A stretch of 64,000 nt of DNA. Origin: an uncultured Clostridia bacterium. Lineage in GTDB: Bacteria; Bacillota; Clostridia; Christensenellales; Pumilibacteraceae. The stretch lies in the NCBI GenBank assembly GCA_947089425.1, contig CAMUKG010000001.1, forward strand, positions 62,001-126,000, given 5' to 3'. Positions 26,208 through 34,139 of the stretch are shown here, piece after piece. Within the stretch, counting starts at the first letter, position 1, and each line of letters starts with the position of its first letter. Both the position numbers and the translations under genes were made by a program. Under the pieces are notes generated by a model. The model worked only from the letters and a program-made list of their open reading frames with translations, made no database searches and was not told the DNA's origin.

Positions 26208-26236
26208 TTATACCTAAGAAAATTCGAGAATACACT
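26208..26236 (+). promoter_or_regulatory. Sigma-E-like promoter for the spoIIIA operon
   Basis: TTATACC (26208-26214) resembles the sigma-E -35 (TCATATT-like, with the central ATA). AATACACT (26229-26236) matches the sigma-E -10 consensus CATACACT at seven of eight positions. The spacer is 14 bases. In Bacillus the spoIIIA operon is transcribed by sigma-E in the mother cell, so the match fits its context. The predicted start falls at or next to the ATG at 26243. Confidence 0.65.
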
Positions 26237-26242
26237 ATACGG

Positions 26243-27181
26243 ATGATGCCGTATGTTTTAGAAAAAATATTGCCTTCTTGTATATTGTCCGCACTTCGCG
26301 TTTTACGTTCGGACAAGCTTTGCGAGTTGAGACTGCGAAGCGGCGGCGCTACGGCGGTGAGCTATTGCGGAAAATATTCGTATTTGACGAGCGGCGGAAT
26401 ATCGGACAAGCCCGAGTCGGCTATAAAACTGACCGACGAAGACATAAAACAAATTATGCTTAGGGCGTGCGATAAATCGCTGTATGCCGTAAACGACAGA
26501 ATATGCAAAGGTTATCTTACGCTCGACGGCGGCGTCAGAATAGGCATTGCGGGAGAAACGGTTTTTGAGAACGGCGCTATTAAAACAGTAAAAAATTTTA
26601 CCGCTCTAAACGTGAGAATACCTCACGAGGTTATAGGCTGCGCAAGCAAAGTCGAACCGTACTTATTTGACGGTTTACATTATAAAAGCGTTTTAATAGT
26701 TTCTCCGCCGGGTGCGGGAAAAACCACAATGCTGAGAGACCTTGCTCGCATTGCGGCGTCGCGAGCCGAGCACAACAATGTTTTGATTGCGGACGAGCGC
26801 GAAGAAATTGCGGCTGTATCGAACGGAAAGCCGTCGTTAAACGTCGGAACGAATTCCGACGTAATTTCGGGCTGTACCAAAGAATACGCCTTTATGCACG
26901 GCATACGCGCCTTGCGTCCCGACATTATAGTAACCGACGAATTGTGCGGCAGAGAAGATGTGGAGGCTGTCGAAAACGCAATAGCGAGCGGAGTGAGCGT
27001 GTTTGCGTCGGTGCACTCCGACAGTTGTGCCCGCCTAACCGAAAAAAGAGGATTCGAACGGCTTATTAAAAACAAATCGTTCGAACGTTTCGTAGAGTTG
27101 TCGGAACGAAACGGGGCGGGAACGCTCGAAGGCATTTTTAATCAAAATTTCGAGCCGATTACGCGGAGAGACCCGCTATGA
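26243..27181 (+). CDS. spoIIIAA: Stage III sporulation protein AA (ATPase)
   Basis: This is a secretion-type ATPase of the SpoIIIA-SpoIIQ channel that links mother cell and forespore. The protein is 312 aa. It has the Walker A motif PPGAGKTTMLRDLA (about residues 152-165), a Walker B-like region at VLIADEREEIAA (about 180-191), and RPDIIVTDELCGREDVEA (about 229-246). It acts on the mother-cell side of the outer forespore membrane. The start is one of two adjacent ATGs (26243 or 26246) with no ribosome site upstream, and the promoter -10 is only seven bases away. spoIIIAB overlaps its end by four bases. Confidence 0.95.
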   Translation: MMPYVLEKILPSCILSALRVLRSDKLCELRLRSGGATAVSYCGKYSYLTSGGISDKPESAIKLTDEDIKQIMLRACDKSLYAVNDRICKGYLTLDGGVRIGIAGETVFENGAIKTVKNFTALNVRIPHEVIGCASKVEPYLFDGLHYKSVLIVSPPGAGKTTMLRDLARIAASRAEHNNVLIADEREEIAAVSNGKPSLNVGTNSDVISGCTKEYAFMHGIRALRPDIIVTDELCGREDVEAVENAIASGVSVFASVHSDSCARLTEKRGFERLIKNKSFERFVELSERNGAGTLEGIFNQNFEPITRRDPL

Positions 27182-27657
27182 TTACAAAACTTACTATTGT
27201 GTGTCTGTGCATGACGGCTTCCGCTATGGTAGGGCTTTGGAATACAAAACGTAAAAAAAGCAAAGTTTTGTATTTCGATTCGTGCGTAAAACTCACCGAA
27301 AAATTGATTGCCGACATATCGTTTAGGCACGAGAACCTGTTCGCGATTTTAAGCGAATATAGCGGTTCGGCTCAATCGGAGCTCTCCAAACAAATAGCAA
27401 AGTTTTGCGCCGCGCCTTACGAAAAATTCGAGCCCGAAGGCAAATTCTTAAAAGCGGAAGAAAAAAGGCTTGTGTCCGATTTTTTTACTTCGCTCGGGAG
27501 TTCCGACGCCGAAACTCAACTATACGAGCTTGAAAATTATAACAAAAGATTTTACGAGCTATATTCCGACGAAAACGAAAAATTCAAAAGAACGGGGAAC
27601 GTGGGGCTCAAGCTCAGCGTTCTTTTGGGATTGGCAATAGGTATTCTTATTTTGTGA
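27178..27657 (+). CDS. spoIIIAB: Stage III sporulation protein AB
   Basis: This 159-aa protein has an N-terminal hydrophobic segment (about residues 4-20), a soluble helical middle, and a C-terminal membrane segment (LKLSVLLGLAIGILIL). It resembles type II/IV secretion inner-membrane (GspF-like) components, as proposed for SpoIIIAB. Conserved features are a KKSKVLYF-type basic stretch after the first helix and the FFTSLGSSDAETQ segment. It is translationally coupled to spoIIIAA through an ATGA overlap. Assignment rests on order and shape more than on strong motifs. Confidence 0.9.
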   Translation: MITKLTIVCLCMTASAMVGLWNTKRKKSKVLYFDSCVKLTEKLIADISFRHENLFAILSEYSGSAQSELSKQIAKFCAAPYEKFEPEGKFLKAEEKRLVSDFFTSLGSSDAETQLYELENYNKRFYELYSDENEKFKRTGNVGLKLSVLLGLAIGILIL

Positions 27658-27668
27658 GGTAGGCGCGG

Positions 27669-27878
27669 TTGGATATAAACATAATTTTCAAAATAGCCGC
27701 AGTGGGAATTATAACGGCGATAGTAGGGCAAGTTCTCAAAAAAGCCGATAAAGACGAAATAGCCACAATAACAACACTTGCGGGGCTTGTAATCGTTTTA
27801 TTTATGGTTGTCGACTTGATTGCGGGACTTTTTGACACGCTTAGAACTATATTCGGACTGTATTGCTTATGGATATAG
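27669..27878 (+). CDS. spoIIIAC: Stage III sporulation protein AC
   Basis: This is a small 69-aa integral membrane protein with two hydrophobic helices separated by the short polar KKADKDEIA loop (about residues 24-32), the typical SpoIIIAC pattern. The start is TTG, 11 bases after the spoIIIAB stop with GAGGTAGG upstream. Its end overlaps the start of spoIIIAD. It is a membrane part of the mother cell-forespore channel. Confidence 0.92.
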   Translation: MDINIIFKIAAVGIITAIVGQVLKKADKDEIATITTLAGLVIVLFMVVDLIAGLFDTLRTIFGLYCLWI

Positions 27879-28255
27879 TTAAAATTTCCGCAATGGGAAT
27901 AGTTACGGCGTTTTGCGTCGTGCTTTTGCGCGAGCAAAAAAGCGAAGTGGCAATGCTTGTGGGAATAGCGGGCGGTTGCATAATTTTACTTTCGGTAATC
28001 GATTATTTTACTGAGGTTTTTTCCACGCTCTCGTCGATTGCGGAAAAAACGGGAATTCCCACAACAATATATAAAACCGTAATGAAAATAATTTCAATCG
28101 GCTATATTGCCGATTTTTCGGCGGGAATAGTTGAAGACAGCGGGCAAAAGGCTTTGGCGGAAAAAATTATTTTAGGCGGCAAGCTTATTATAATGGTGCT
28201 CGCGTTGCCCATTATCACCATGCTGTTTAATACGATTGCGGGAGTGCTCGCATGA
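27869..28255 (+). CDS. spoIIIAD: Stage III sporulation protein AD
   Basis: This 128-aa membrane protein has three to four hydrophobic segments, related in pattern to SpoIIIAC (first half with REQKSEVAMLVGIAGG). A conserved GYIADFSAGIVEDSGQKALAEKI region follows in the second half (about residues 80-105). ATG 27869 is chosen over the TTG two codons earlier. It overlaps spoIIIAC by ten bases and spoIIIAE by four. It is a channel component. Confidence 0.92.
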   Translation: MDIVKISAMGIVTAFCVVLLREQKSEVAMLVGIAGGCIILLSVIDYFTEVFSTLSSIAEKTGIPTTIYKTVMKIISIGYIADFSAGIVEDSGQKALAEKIILGGKLIIMVLALPIITMLFNTIAGVLA

Positions 28256-29445
28256 AAAGGAAGCTTGCCGTAATTGTAGTCGTGTTGATTCTATATCTCT
28301 GCATGGCGTCGTTCGCTTATGCGGAACCGGCGCGAGCCGACAATTCCGAAGCGGAAAAAGAACTCACCGAAAACGTGGACAATATTGTCGATAATCTCGA
28401 CCTATCCGAACTCGAAGCTTATCTTTCCACTCTGTCCGACAGCCAACGCGCTTTGATAGGAACAAGCGGTCTTAAAGACAGAATAAAAGCGGTTATATCG
28501 GGTAATCTTTCGAACGACTACAGTTCATTTATTTCATATATCGCAAGCGTGCTCGGCGTGAACATAGCGAACTATTTGCCCATTATAGTTTCGATTATAA
28601 CAATAGCCGTTGCATACAGTCTTATGAGCTCGTTAAGAGGCAAATTTGCTTCCGATTCCGTTCAAAATATCGTTTATTATGCGTGCGTGGCATTGCTTAT
28701 CGTGATACTGTTCACTCAAATTTTTTCTTTAATCGCAGCAGTTCGTAAAACGGTTAACGAACTTAGGAATCAAATGCGCATTACGTTTCCTATTTTGCTT
28801 ACTTTAATGACTGCGGTCGGAGCGGGTTCGTCGGTTGCGGTATATAAGCCGGGCGTGGCAATTTTAATAGGCGGAATAGCCGAACTCATAACCGTTTTTA
28901 TTATTCCCGCTTTTATTGTGGGTATTGTTATGACTGCTGTCGGAAATTTATCGGACGGAGTAAAACTCGGCAAGTTGTCGGGATTTTTTTCAAGCGTTTC
29001 AAAATGGTTGCTTGGCACTGCGTTTTTCGTATTCACGGCTTTTATGGCGGTGCAAGGGATTACGGCATCGGTATACGACGGCGTTTCGGTTAGAACCGCA
29101 AAATTTGCTATAAGCAAATATGTTCCCGTAATAGGAGGATATTTGTCGGACGGATTGAACCTCGTTATGTCGGGGAGCGTTCTCGTGAAAAACGCTGTGG
29201 GGACAACTGCTCTCGTTTTGCTGTTCGTATCGGTTATTCCCACCGTAGTGCAAATTCTTATGCTTGTGCTGAGTTTACACTTCGCGGGCGCCGTAATAGA
29301 GCCGCTCGGCGACAGTCGCATGAGTTCGCTTGTGTCGTCGCTTGCCAAAAATCTTACGCTTTTGGTGTCGGTGGTGCTTGCAATAGCTTTTCTGTATTTC
29401 ATTTTTTTGTTACTGATAATTTGCACGGGGAATCTTGCGTTATGA
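28252..29445 (+). CDS. spoIIIAE: Stage III sporulation protein AE
   Basis: This is the largest membrane component of the SpoIIIA complex, 397 aa. An N-terminal signal-like segment (about residues 5-24, ending near AYAEP) is followed by a polar stretch to about 110 and then seven or eight hydrophobic helices. Conserved stretches include a VRKTVNELRNQMRITFPILLT loop in pieces (about 162-182) and the SGSVLVKNAVG region near 305. It lies between spoIIIAD (4-base overlap) and spoIIIAF (4-base overlap). Confidence 0.94.
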   Translation: MKRKLAVIVVVLILYLCMASFAYAEPARADNSEAEKELTENVDNIVDNLDLSELEAYLSTLSDSQRALIGTSGLKDRIKAVISGNLSNDYSSFISYIASVLGVNIANYLPIIVSIITIAVAYSLMSSLRGKFASDSVQNIVYYACVALLIVILFTQIFSLIAAVRKTVNELRNQMRITFPILLTLMTAVGAGSSVAVYKPGVAILIGGIAELITVFIIPAFIVGIVMTAVGNLSDGVKLGKLSGFFSSVSKWLLGTAFFVFTAFMAVQGITASVYDGVSVRTAKFAISKYVPVIGGYLSDGLNLVMSGSVLVKNAVGTTALVLLFVSVIPTVVQILMLVLSLHFAGAVIEPLGDSRMSSLVSSLAKNLTLLVSVVLAIAFLYFIFLLLIICTGNLAL

Positions 29446-29933
29446 AAGCGTTGGGCGGATGGGTGCTGAGCATACTCGGTATAGTGGTGTTGGGCGCGGT
29501 TATAGACCTTATTTTGCCGTCGGGCAGAATGAACAAGTATATAAAATCGGTGTTTGCGGCGGTTACGGTGCTAATCGTTATTTTGCCGCTTCCGTCGCTC
29601 GTTAAAAACGGATGCTCTCCCGACGGCGTTCTTTTGGGCGAAAACGTGCAACTGCAAGACAAGTACATAAATTATGCAGAAGAACTCAAAAAAAAATCGC
29701 TTATAAACGGGTTGAAATCGGCGCTCGAAGCCGACGGAATAAAGCTCGGAGAAGTGTATGTTGAAGGCGATTTTTCTTTAGCCGCACCCGAGATCAAATC
29801 GGTGAAAATAAATTTGAGCCAAGTTGTCATTGTCGGACAATCCGAGCATATAAATAAGTATGAGCTACTCCGAAATAAGGTTTCCTTGTATTTGGCAGTT
29901 AATAAGGACGTGATAGCGGTTTATGAAAGCTGA
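29442..29933 (+). CDS. spoIIIAF: Stage III sporulation protein AF
   Basis: This 163-aa protein has two N-terminal hydrophobic segments (about residues 5-25 and 34-52) separated by LILPSGRMNKYIKSV, the conserved SpoIIIAF feature. A soluble domain follows with EVYVEGDFS and KSVKINLSQVVI. The start is ATG 29442, overlapping the spoIIIAE stop; an upstream TTG at 29421 is not needed. It is a channel component, with the soluble domain expected in the inter-membrane space. Confidence 0.92.
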   Translation: MKALGGWVLSILGIVVLGAVIDLILPSGRMNKYIKSVFAAVTVLIVILPLPSLVKNGCSPDGVLLGENVQLQDKYINYAEELKKKSLINGLKSALEADGIKLGEVYVEGDFSLAAPEIKSVKINLSQVVIVGQSEHINKYELLRNKVSLYLAVNKDVIAVYES

Positions 29934-30432
29934 ATCGAAAATCAAACAATTTATTGCGTCGCTGAAATCAAAAAAACACTTGGAAATCATTATAGCGGTT
30001 ATCGCTGTGGCGATTATGCTCGTGATTTACTTTTCGGCAAGAGCGAGCGGCGCGAAAACGCCTGTTAGCGACGCCACGACGGTTTCCGCAGATTATTGCG
30101 GCAAAACCGAAAGCGAACTTGTGTCGGCGCTCGAAGCAATGAAAGGGGTGGGCAAAGTCAAAGTTGTGGTAAATTGGGAGAGCGGCGTGGAAAAAATAAT
30201 TGCCTATGCCACCTCCAACTCGGGTAACAACGTAACCACTACGCCGACTATCATTCAGTCGCAAGGGACGAGTTCTCCCATAGTGCTGAAAGAGGTTTAC
30301 CCCAAAGCGCTCGGCGTAATTATAATCTGTCAAGGAGGAAACAATATTGCGGTTAAATTGGATGTTATGAATGCGGTATCCGTTTTGCTGGACATTCCGC
30401 AAAACAAAATCAACGTGTATCCCATGAAGTAA
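29923..30432 (+). CDS. spoIIIAG: Stage III sporulation protein AG
   Basis: This is the ring-forming protein of the SpoIIIA channel, 169 aa. It has one N-terminal membrane helix (about residues 23-40), then a ring-building motif domain with LVSALEAMKGVGKVKVVVNWE (about 67-87), a polar insertion, and GVIIICQGGNNIAVKLDVMNAVSVLLDIPQNKI in the C-terminal half. The last part matches the family signature well. It overlaps spoIIIAF by 11 bases. Confidence 0.94.
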   Translation: MKAESKIKQFIASLKSKKHLEIIIAVIAVAIMLVIYFSARASGAKTPVSDATTVSADYCGKTESELVSALEAMKGVGKVKVVVNWESGVEKIIAYATSNSGNNVTTTPTIIQSQGTSSPIVLKEVYPKALGVIIICQGGNNIAVKLDVMNAVSVLLDIPQNKINVYPMK

Positions 30433-30468
30433 AAAAAAGTATTAAAATAAAAAATGGAGGAACAATTT

Positions 30469-30945
30469 ATGTTAAGCAAAAAGAAAAAGATTTTCATACT
30501 CGCGGGCATGGTGGCTCTTTTGGTGGTTACGGGCTGTTTGAATATTTTCCTAAACAGCAGAGCAACGAAAGCGAGCGCGTCCGACAACGTGAGTTACGGT
30601 AACTTTTTCACCACTTACCGCACCGACCGCCAAACTACGCGCGAGCAAACTATATTGTATCTTGACGCCATAATCAACAACGAGGCGTCCACAACCGAAG
30701 CCGTAGCCGACGCGGAGTCGCAAAAACTTACGCTCACCAAAAACATGGACCTCGAACTTGTGCTCGAAGGACTCATTAAGGCGCTCGGGTTCGAAGACGC
30801 AATCGTAACCGCGTCTACCGAAAACATAAACATAATAATCAAATCAGACGAACTTACCGAAAACGAGGTCGCTCAGGTGCTTGACATTATAGTTTCGGAG
30901 ACCGACAAAACCGCGCTCGACGTCAGAATTATTCCGGTAGAATAA
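30469..30945 (+). CDS. spoIIIAH: Stage III sporulation protein AH
   Basis: SpoIIIAH forms the mother-cell half of the SpoIIIAH-SpoIIQ contact. The protein is 158 aa. It has basic residues (KKKK), a single membrane helix (about residues 8-27) and a soluble domain with TRQTTREQTILYLDAIINNE, then a ring-building motif with LELVLEGLIKALGFEDAIV. ATG 30469 follows GGAGGAACAATTT, so the in-frame ATG 15 bases earlier, which overlaps that site, is rejected. It is the last gene of the operon; no clear terminator follows before the next promoter at 30965. Confidence 0.94.
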   Translation: MLSKKKKIFILAGMVALLVVTGCLNIFLNSRATKASASDNVSYGNFFTTYRTDRQTTREQTILYLDAIINNEASTTEAVADAESQKLTLTKNMDLELVLEGLIKALGFEDAIVTASTENINIIIKSDELTENEVAQVLDIIVSETDKTALDVRIIPVE

Positions 30946-30964
30946 ATTTAATGCGTCGAATTGA

Positions 30965-30993
30965 TTGAACTTTTTCGCTCGCTGTGTTATACT
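30965..30993 (+). promoter_or_regulatory. Vegetative promoter for the Asp23 gene
   Basis: The -35 is TTGAAC (30965-30970) and the -10 is TATACT (30988-30993), with a 17-base spacer. The predicted start near 31000 precedes AAGGAG and the ATG at 31023. Confidence 0.82.
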
Positions 30994-31022
30994 AATACAT
31001 AAGAATAAACAAGGAGTGCCGT

Positions 31023-31358
31023 ATGCCTCTTAAAAGCCGCTACAATGCTAACTTCACAGGCGACGTAACTTATGGTCGGAATTTAATATCCTCCATAATA
31101 GTGCTTGCCGTGCGTGAAATTAAAGGCGTGGCGTCGTTGCAGGGAAAAGGCATACGCACCGAAATGTACGGCAATACCGTTAACGTTGACGTTTTCATTA
31201 ACGTTGAGTTCGGAGTGAGCTGTTCCGACGTTGCGTTCCGAGTGCAGGAAAATATAAAGCGCAGCGTGGAAACTATGAGCAAATATAAGGTAGGCGTTGT
31301 TAACGTGAACATTCTCGGACTGACAATGCCCGACGACAACGATAAGTCGCCGCTGTAA
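31023..31358 (+). CDS. Asp23/Gls24 family envelope stress response protein
   Basis: This is a 111-aa protein of the Asp23/Gls24 (DUF322) family, small alkaline-shock or envelope-linked proteins of unclear biochemical role. Seen: the family core SIIVLAVREIKGVASLQG (about residues 21-38), VNVDVFINVEFGVSCSDVAFRVQENIKRSVETM in pieces (about 51-83), and VVNVNILGL near the end. The position in front of nusB matches yqhY in Bacillus. It has its own promoter and terminator, so it can be a single-gene unit. Confidence 0.92.
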   Translation: MPLKSRYNANFTGDVTYGRNLISSIIVLAVREIKGVASLQGKGIRTEMYGNTVNVDVFINVEFGVSCSDVAFRVQENIKRSVETMSKYKVGVVNVNILGLTMPDDNDKSPL

Positions 31359-31374
31359 ATTTTGCCAAAGCGAC

Positions 31375-31417
31375 AACTATAGGCTTTAAGCGATTAAAGC
31401 CTATAGTTTTGTTTTTT
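31375..31417 (+). terminator. Strong Rho-independent terminator after the Asp23 gene
   Basis: AACTATAGGCTTTAA (31375-31389) and TTAAAGCCTATAGTT (31394-31408) form a perfect 15-bp stem closed by the tetraloop GCGA, followed by TTGTTTTTT. nusB starts only 12 bases later, so nusB may depend on readthrough or an unseen promoter. Confidence 0.95.
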
Positions 31418-31428
31418 CAAGAGGGCGT

Positions 31429-31863
31429 ATGAGTAGAAAAACATCGAGAGAAAACGCGTTTAGACTTGTGTACGAATATATAGAAACAGGAGAACGCAAC
31501 GATTTCACAAAAGAATTGCTTTGTGCGAAAGACGCGCCGTCCGACGCCGAATTTACCGAAGAATTATATGACGCGGTAATTGAAAATTACGGATTTTTAA
31601 AAAGCGTAATCCAAAGATACAGCAAAGATTTTTCATTCGAGCGCATATACAAAACCGATTTGGCGGCGCTTATGATTGCGGTTTGCGAACTTCTTTTGCG
31701 CGACGACGTTCCCGAAAAAGTATCGGCTAACGAGGCTGTGGAGCTTAGCAAAACCTACTCCACCGAAAAAAGCGCTTCGTTTGTAAACGGCGTTTTAGCG
31801 TCGGTAATAGCTAATAAAGACGAACTCAAAAAGGAGCTGGACGATGACGGCGAAGATAATTGA
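31429..31863 (+). CDS. nusB: Transcription antitermination factor NusB
   Basis: NusB binds boxA RNA with S10 and supports rRNA antitermination. The protein is 144 aa. It has the all-helical family pattern: SRKTSRENAFRLVYEYIETG at the start, ENYGFLKSVIQRYSKDFSFERI (about residues 49-70) and the ending KYSTEKSASFVNG-type helix (here TYSTEKSASFVNGVLASV). It starts 12 bases after a terminator with GAGGG as ribosome site. It overlaps folD by 20 bases. Confidence 0.95.
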   Translation: MSRKTSRENAFRLVYEYIETGERNDFTKELLCAKDAPSDAEFTEELYDAVIENYGFLKSVIQRYSKDFSFERIYKTDLAALMIAVCELLLRDDVPEKVSANEAVELSKTYSTEKSASFVNGVLASVIANKDELKKELDDDGEDN

Positions 31864-32689
31864 CGGGAAAGCCATAGCCGCGCAAGTAAGACAGCGCGCC
31901 AAAGAACGAGCTTTCGAATTATTTGAAAAGACAGGAAAAAAAGTTCGTCTTGCGGTCGTTATGGTGGGAGATAACCCTGCGAGCGAAATTTATGTGCGCA
32001 ACAAGATTAAGGCGTGCGAAGAAGCGGGTATAGAGTCGCAGTCGTTTCGGTTGCCTTCCGACACTTCGGAAGAAAAAATTATCGAACTTGTGGATAGGCT
32101 CGATTCCGACAAATTCACGCACGGAATTTTGGTGCAACTTCCGCTTCCGAAAGGCATTGACGAGCGTAAAGTGCTCGAAAGAATATCGCCGCAAAAGGAC
32201 GTTGACGGTTTTCATGCCGTAAACGCGGGAAATCTTATGCTCGGCAATAAATGCCTCACGGCGTGTACTCCGCAAGGTTGTATCGAGCTTATTCGTTCTA
32301 CGGGAGCGCAAATAGAGGGTAAAAACGCCGTTGTTGTGGGACGAAGCAATATTGTGGGCAAGCCTATGGCAATGCTATTGCTCCAAAATAACGCTACCGT
32401 TACAATCGCACACTCCAAAACCGAAAATCTTGCAAGCATAACTTCTCGTGCAGACATTTTGGTGGCGGCAGTAGGTAAAAAAGAATTTATTACGGGCGCT
32501 ATGATTAAGCCCGGAGCGATTGTTATAGACGTGGGAATGAACCGCTGTGACGGCAAGCTTTACGGCGACGTAAAATTCGACGAAGCCGAGCGCGTCGCGT
32601 CGTTTATAACGCCAGTGCCGGGCGGCGTCGGTCCTATGACGATTGCTATGTTGCTTAAAAACACCGTAACGGCGGCTGAAAATGCGTGA
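31844..32689 (+). CDS. folD: Bifunctional methylenetetrahydrofolate dehydrogenase/cyclohydrolase
   Basis: FolD oxidises 5,10-methylene-THF and hydrolyses the product to 10-formyl-THF. The protein is 281 aa. It has the catalytic Lys in YVRNKIKACEEAGI (about residue 54), the QLPLPKGID motif (about 98-106), the NADP site VVGRSNIVGKPMA (about 165-177) and the PVPGGVGPMTIAMLL signature (about 258-272). It works with glyA (1827). GGACGATGACGG at the start region overlaps the end of nusB. Confidence 0.97.
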   Translation: MTAKIIDGKAIAAQVRQRAKERAFELFEKTGKKVRLAVVMVGDNPASEIYVRNKIKACEEAGIESQSFRLPSDTSEEKIIELVDRLDSDKFTHGILVQLPLPKGIDERKVLERISPQKDVDGFHAVNAGNLMLGNKCLTACTPQGCIELIRSTGAQIEGKNAVVVGRSNIVGKPMAMLLLQNNATVTIAHSKTENLASITSRADILVAAVGKKEFITGAMIKPGAIVIDVGMNRCDGKLYGDVKFDEAERVASFITPVPGGVGPMTIAMLLKNTVTAAENA

Positions 32690-33938
32690 GCACACTCTCA
32701 CGGTTTCGCAACTCAACGAATATGTGAAAGGCGTATTCGAAGACGAACTTGTTCTCCACAATTTGAACGTTGAGGGCGAAGTATACGAGTTCAAAACTAC
32801 CGCTACGGCAACGTTCGTTACATTGCGCGAGGGCAACGAAATTTTGAACTGCGTTTGCTTCGAATCGATTCAAAAATTGGAGCTCGGAGAAAAAGTTTCG
32901 TTGTTCGGAAGCGTTACTTTTCACGGACGAACGGGGCGTGTGTCGTTTACGTTTAAATCCGCTAAAAGAATAGGCGATGGGAATATTTTGGCGGAATTCA
33001 ATGCGCTCAAAGAAAAGCTTGCCGCCGAAGGTTTGTTTGAAAATAAACAGCCTATAAAATCTCCCGTTAGAAGAGCGGCGCTCGTTACGAGTGAAACGGG
33101 CGCGGTAATACACGATTTCATAAAGACGCTTTATCGTAAGAAAAAGTTTACCGCTCTAACCGTGTTTTCCACCATCGTGCAAGGCAAACTCGCCGCCGAC
33201 GATATAATAACAAAATTGCACGAAGCCGACTCGGAAAAGTTTGACGTAATCGTTATTGCTCGCGGAGGCGGAAGCGGCGACGATTTGAGCGTTTTCAACG
33301 ACGAGAGCGTAGTGCGAGCCGTAGCCGCTTGCAGAACGCCCGTAATATCCGCCGTCGGGCACGAAACCGATTTCACTTTATGCGATTTTGCGGCGTCGGT
33401 GAGGGCGGGAACGCCGAGCATGGCGGGCGAATATATAAGTCGCAAAAACGAAGAATTTTTCGAGCGGTTCGATTGCGCCGTTATGCGCTTAAAGCAAGGA
33501 ATCGAAAAAGCGTTTTTGCGAAAAACAAACGGAGTTTACCGAATTTCAGCCGCGCTTTCGTATAAAAGTCAAATACGGCTCGAACGATTGCGAAATGTCG
33601 TGTTATGTTACGGCAACAAAATGAAAGAACTCGTTTCTTTGCGATATGAAAAAAACGACGCACTCATGCGCAATCTTGCGGACGAGCTTTCCGAAAAAAC
33701 GTTGCAAGTTTATGACGGAATCGGCGAACATATGCGCCTTTTGTCTTTAAAGCTCGACACGAACAATCCTTTGCGAATACTTTCTATGGGGTATGCAAAG
33801 CTATATAGTAAAGACGGTAAGAGCGTCGCTATAAATAATATGAACGTGGGCGACGAATTCAACGCGGTATTGGCTGAGGGTAAGCTCACTGCGCGCGTCA
33901 CAAAAATTCAAAGGAGCGAAGAAAAAAATGAAGCTTGA
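32682..33938 (+). CDS. xseA: Exodeoxyribonuclease VII large subunit
   Basis: XseA is the catalytic subunit of the single-strand-specific exonuclease VII. The protein is 418 aa. The N-terminal OB fold (about residues 1-100) starts LTVSQLNEYVKGVFE. The catalytic part contains RGGGSGDDLSVFND (about 189-202) and the family signature VGHETDFTLCDFAASVRAGTPS in two pieces (about 224-245). A coiled-coil region is followed by GYAKLYSKDGKSV at the end. It overlaps folD by eight bases and xseB by 11, giving coupled synthesis of both subunits. Confidence 0.96.
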   Translation: MREHTLTVSQLNEYVKGVFEDELVLHNLNVEGEVYEFKTTATATFVTLREGNEILNCVCFESIQKLELGEKVSLFGSVTFHGRTGRVSFTFKSAKRIGDGNILAEFNALKEKLAAEGLFENKQPIKSPVRRAALVTSETGAVIHDFIKTLYRKKKFTALTVFSTIVQGKLAADDIITKLHEADSEKFDVIVIARGGGSGDDLSVFNDESVVRAVAACRTPVISAVGHETDFTLCDFAASVRAGTPSMAGEYISRKNEEFFERFDCAVMRLKQGIEKAFLRKTNGVYRISAALSYKSQIRLERLRNVVLCYGNKMKELVSLRYEKNDALMRNLADELSEKTLQVYDGIGEHMRLLSLKLDTNNPLRILSMGYAKLYSKDGKSVAINNMNVGDEFNAVLAEGKLTARVTKIQRSEEKNEA

Positions 33939-34137
33939 AGATACACTGAAAGAGCTTGAAGATACGGCGTCTCAACTCGATTCTAAGGAGCTTTCGCTCG
34001 AACAATCGATTGCGTTATTTGAAAGCGGAGTTAGGCTTATTAAATCGTGCATGGGTATGTTAAGCGAAAGCAAGGGAAAAATAGACGGTATAATGGGAGA
34101 GTTAAACAATCTTCTTAAAAACGACGAAGGAGAGTAA
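33928..34137 (+). CDS. xseB: Exodeoxyribonuclease VII small subunit
   Basis: This is the 69-aa helical partner of XseA. Seen: KLEDTLKELEDTASQLDSKELSLEQSIALFESG in the first half (family pattern LExIVxxLExGxLSLexSLxlFExG, in pieces). A second helix with IKSCMGMLSESKGKI follows. It overlaps the end of xseA by 11 bases and is followed two bases later by ispA, the same order as in Bacillus. Confidence 0.94.
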   Translation: MKLEDTLKELEDTASQLDSKELSLEQSIALFESGVRLIKSCMGMLSESKGKIDGIMGELNNLLKNDEGE

Positions 34138-34139
34138 CG

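Noticed and set aside
27863..27868. TTG start for spoIIIAD two codons before the ATG
   Set aside because: The ATG at 27869 gives the normal family start, and the TTG would add only two residues without a better ribosome site.
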